NCBI GenBank assembly: GCA_033980235.1
Contig: CM067064.1
Span: 30,512,170-30,576,169 of the forward strand
Direction: 5' to 3'
Source: Diadema setosum
Lineage: Eukaryota; Echinodermata; Echinoidea; Diadematoida; Diadematidae
Length of the DNA stretch: 64,000 nt
The notes under the pieces are model-generated. The model saw nothing but the letters and a program-made list of their open reading frames with translations, was not told the origin of the DNA and made no database searches. The position numbers and the translations under genes are program-made. This document shows positions 60,861 to 64,000 of the stretch, one piece after another. The stretch's first letter is position 1. The number at the start of each line of letters is the position of its first letter.

Positions 60861-63800
60861 CTGTGGATGTGCGACGAAAGTTGAACGACAAGAATGATAA
60901 TCGTTTCCATAAGAAATATGTATCATTTTGGTATTCATATTCAATAAAGCATCATCATTATTACTTCATTGGACATTAAAGTAATTAAAATTATCATTCA
61001 AAATGAAAATTTAAGGGAGTTTTAGGGGGATAAAATATGGAATTTGTATCTCATTCATTCCACACTCTTGGTGATAAAATTTCTTGGTATTCTTTTAATG
61101 GTTTTCACATTGCTTGTAAAACCCAACAAAACTCATCTATCTACTTTGTATGTGGTGAAATAATGAGAGAATTGCAGTGAATTGGATGGATCCAAATTGA
61201 AATTTAACTAAAAAGACAAAAGCGATTTTGAATGAATATGATGAAACCAATTTGACAGGTCAATGAAAGCTTGAGCGAGAGCAGAAATGCATCACGAAAG
61301 TTACAATGTCAGTCAGTAACTTGATATCACGTAATACAGGGACCTAAAAATAACTGACTTGATCATGTTGCTTTGTAATCACTTGCTTAGAATCCTCCTT
61401 CTGTTCAAAACCAGACCAAAATATAATTTTTTTTTTAATTTTTTTTTTTAACGAAGAAATTCCGTTCCTAAGGTGTAAAGTCATATAATACCCTTGATCT
61501 TTCAACTTTGAGTTATGAGGAAAAGGGGTATTTTGAGAAATTTTGCAAATTAGAAGCACATCATATAACAATTCTCATAAGCATGAAGTAGTATGGTCAG
61601 AGTCATCTGACCCCAGTGAATATTTTCGGGTGACCACTGAAACATATGCCATATGACTCTAATGACAATTTAGATGGTAATAACTCTCTCACAGAAATCT
61701 GATATCGCTTAAACTTTCATCACCGAATCTGCTATTTTTGTTTTTCTTTAAATGCCATCATGCTGAACAAAATATCTCACGTTACACTCCAAATTTGTAA
61801 ATGAGTGATTCATTGACGACTATCTCCATGACACACAAAACAACATACACACTGACACAACACACACAAACAAAAACACTGTGTGACAGGCTAGTGGCAA
61901 AGGACTGAGAACGTTCAAGTCACGGCATGGGCTTTCACACTAACGAGGAACTTGTTTGTGAACACGTTTCTTTTTTTTTTTTGTCGCTGTTTCTCTTTTG
62001 TAAGTATGCGAGCAAACATGAATAATGTCCTTTTGCCACTTGAGTATTGTTTGTAATTTGAGACGTTTGACGTCCTATGGTCTGATCAAGGAAGTGGGAC
62101 ATAGAATGTTCTTGTATTCACTACCACTGCAATGCATCAATATACAACACATTCCTGACAGTTAGAAGTCAGCAAAGAAGACTATCATTGTTGCTCAATG
62201 CTCTATGAATTATAAAGAAGCTTAGAAATGCACTACAGAAATGCGTTAACATCCACTTTCTTTTGCAAGTGTGAAACCTCTCAATTATTTTTGCTCCCTT
62301 AATGACGTGAGATTATCTGAGCTATCGCTTCGAGGCAACCGGACACCGGATCTGTTTATTATCATTCTCGATCCCGCATTTGCGTCATCTTTCGCAAAAA
62401 CACCGACGCGAGGAATGTGATATACCAGGCGTCACGATTTGTGCTGCTCACACACATTCTGCAGCAGTGGGTAACCAAAGATTCGTCGGAAAATCCACAA
62501 AAGTCAGATCCCATATGATGCAATTTTCATCTTTGTTCCTTACCTTCCTTTTTTTCCAAAATTCTTTTTGGTTCTCAGCAATGACATCCCGACATGTTTT
62601 GATTCAAATCATTCTCAGTAAATTGCCACATAGCTTTCTCTCTCTCAAAAAAAAAATTACAACCACCACCACCACCATTACCATAGTTTTAATATCAAAA
62701 CAGGAAAACACTGAGGGACTGGAAGATGAAGTTAACACAGACGACAAGACAACAACGTACAACCACTCACAGAGTTCCACAAGACCCAACAACATCACGA
62801 CTCAACAAATCCAGCCTGCTCTTTACAAGGTTCCTTTCCCTACCGAACAAAACCTTTCCTCACCACGAACTTTTCTTAAGTGAGGAAGATGCCCATTGGC
62901 TCTTGGTTGTGTTTTGATATCAACTACAAAAAATTCAATGAAATTTCATCAATTAGGAAGCAATCACGGGAAGAGGCTCTGAGAGAGCCTAAAAGTGCAA
63001 GTAGCAGTGATTACATGGGGGATATCACCATAATTGTGAGATCCCAGATTATGATATTAGATCATTTTTGTAATGCCTCAATCTTGCTATAGTAATAAAC
63101 GTACATCCTGTCAAAACCAGAGTGATTATTAAAAAAAAAAAAAAAAAAAACAATTTCTTGTCTGCCTTTTTGTATTTTTTTTTCAAAGATCAATTTGACA
63201 ACTCCAACACACACTGTAAATTTGTATATACAAGGAACAGGTTATGAATCCCACACTGCATTTTTTTGCAAGCATCAATCGGCAGGTTGATTGAGCAAGT
63301 TAAATCACTGTTTTATCGTGTAGCAGTTATTTGCTCGATACCCTACATGACTTCAACGATTCATCGCATTTTTCTCCACTTTCGAGCAAGAATGGACCAG
63401 GACTAATTAGATTCAAGGGCCAATTCTAAGCCCTAGCTCATGTTGTAAAAGCTTCATTTGTTAGTATCTCGTCTTTTGTTCACAGTCATGAGAACGGATG
63501 CATCACCTAGCATCTACTCACACTATTACAAGTTCTGGTAAACAGCATATGGATGAATCACCAAAATACCACACAAATCACATCTGGACTAGCAAGCAGC
63601 AGGATAACCACATCCCAATTAACTTGACACTCATTAAAATGAAAATGAATACTAACTATGTCATAACAGCAGAGACACACAGACACATTTACTCAGGCAC
63701 AGAGAATTAGAACTTGACTAGACACACACATTGCAAATGCACAGACACTCTGGTGAAAGTCATGGAACTCTGGTGAAAGTCATGAAACTATGTGTGGAAA

Positions 63801-64000
63801 AGAAACTTGATGAATAACAGAGTCACATAAAATCTGAATGATATAAACAATGGGTGATGCTACTTCTTTTCAATATAAAGAGTGACCACAAAATGTGTTA
63901 ATTTTGACTCTATAGCAATAGGAATACAATCAGACAAACCAAATGGTAGAAGTTTCACCAAAACCAGACCGTAAATATTCGTGTGATAGAATTTTTAAAA
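60861..64000. other. No gene recognised; possibly intron of the minus-strand gene
   Basis: AT-rich DNA with a 20-base A run near 63129 and a 22-bp tandem duplication (ctctggtgaaagtcatg) at 63748-63788. A 167-codon plus-strand frame at 62380-62883 starts in unremarkable sequence and has a low-complexity Thr tract; it has no recognisable domain. Confidence 0.45.

Noticed and set aside
62380..62883. 167-codon plus-strand frame
   Set aside because: It has a low-complexity Thr tract and a hydrophobic stretch from T-rich DNA, with no homology recognised and no GC3 bias like the real exons.

Overview
The window is eukaryotic nuclear DNA from an invertebrate metazoan. Coding exons are short, spliced and GC3-rich, and they sit in AT-rich DNA full of microsatellites, inverted-repeat elements, tRNA-derived SINE copies and many poly-G/poly-C tracts. 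The kinase, the xylosyltransferase-like exon and the repeat style suggest a marine deuterostome, most likely an echinoderm. That placement is inference; no taxon-diagnostic locus is present. Layout: (1) 1-12.4 kb has no confidently assigned gene. It holds a palindromic TIR element (1420-1829), an unidentified candidate terminal exon on the minus strand (3654-3854) and a dispersed TIR repeat (7.4-8.4 kb). (2) 12459-12698 (minus) is a well-supported first coding exon of a type II Golgi protein resembling the N-terminus of peptide O-xylosyltransferase, with a GC-richer likely promoter at 12.7-13.3 kb. The remaining exons are not recognised here. (3) 13.3-21.3 kb is repeat-rich: a (TA)n-bounded inverted repeat beside a hammerhead-like motif, two more inverted-repeat elements and a pentamer array. 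(4) 21.3-22.6 kb is a GC-richer block flanked by inverted repeats. It holds a plausible non-coding first exon ending in a strong splice donor at 22140. (5) 28.5-47.65 kb is the one complete gene, a p38-pathway MAP kinase kinase of the MKK3/MKK6 type: ten coding exons, 344 codons plus stop, all junctions GT-AG and in phase, and a poly(A) signal at 47631. Its introns carry long GATA and GGAT arrays, MITEs, a SINE copy, a 1.07-kb foldback element and a 161-bp tandem repeat. (6) 47.7-60.7 kb shows no convincing coding sequence; it holds nested MITEs and a 144-bp tandem duplication. A candidate last exon on the minus strand (60735-60860) ends in a PDZ-ligand-like tail. Biologically the kinase acts in stress and innate signalling (MAP3K to MKK3/6 to p38), and the xylosyltransferase, if confirmed, starts glycosaminoglycan chains in the Golgi. 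Nothing suggests the two are functionally linked. No complete new biological system is evident. The most unusual signals are three foldback elements built from iterated short palindromic words, the hammerhead-like motif, and the candidate promoter block bracketed by inverted repeats.
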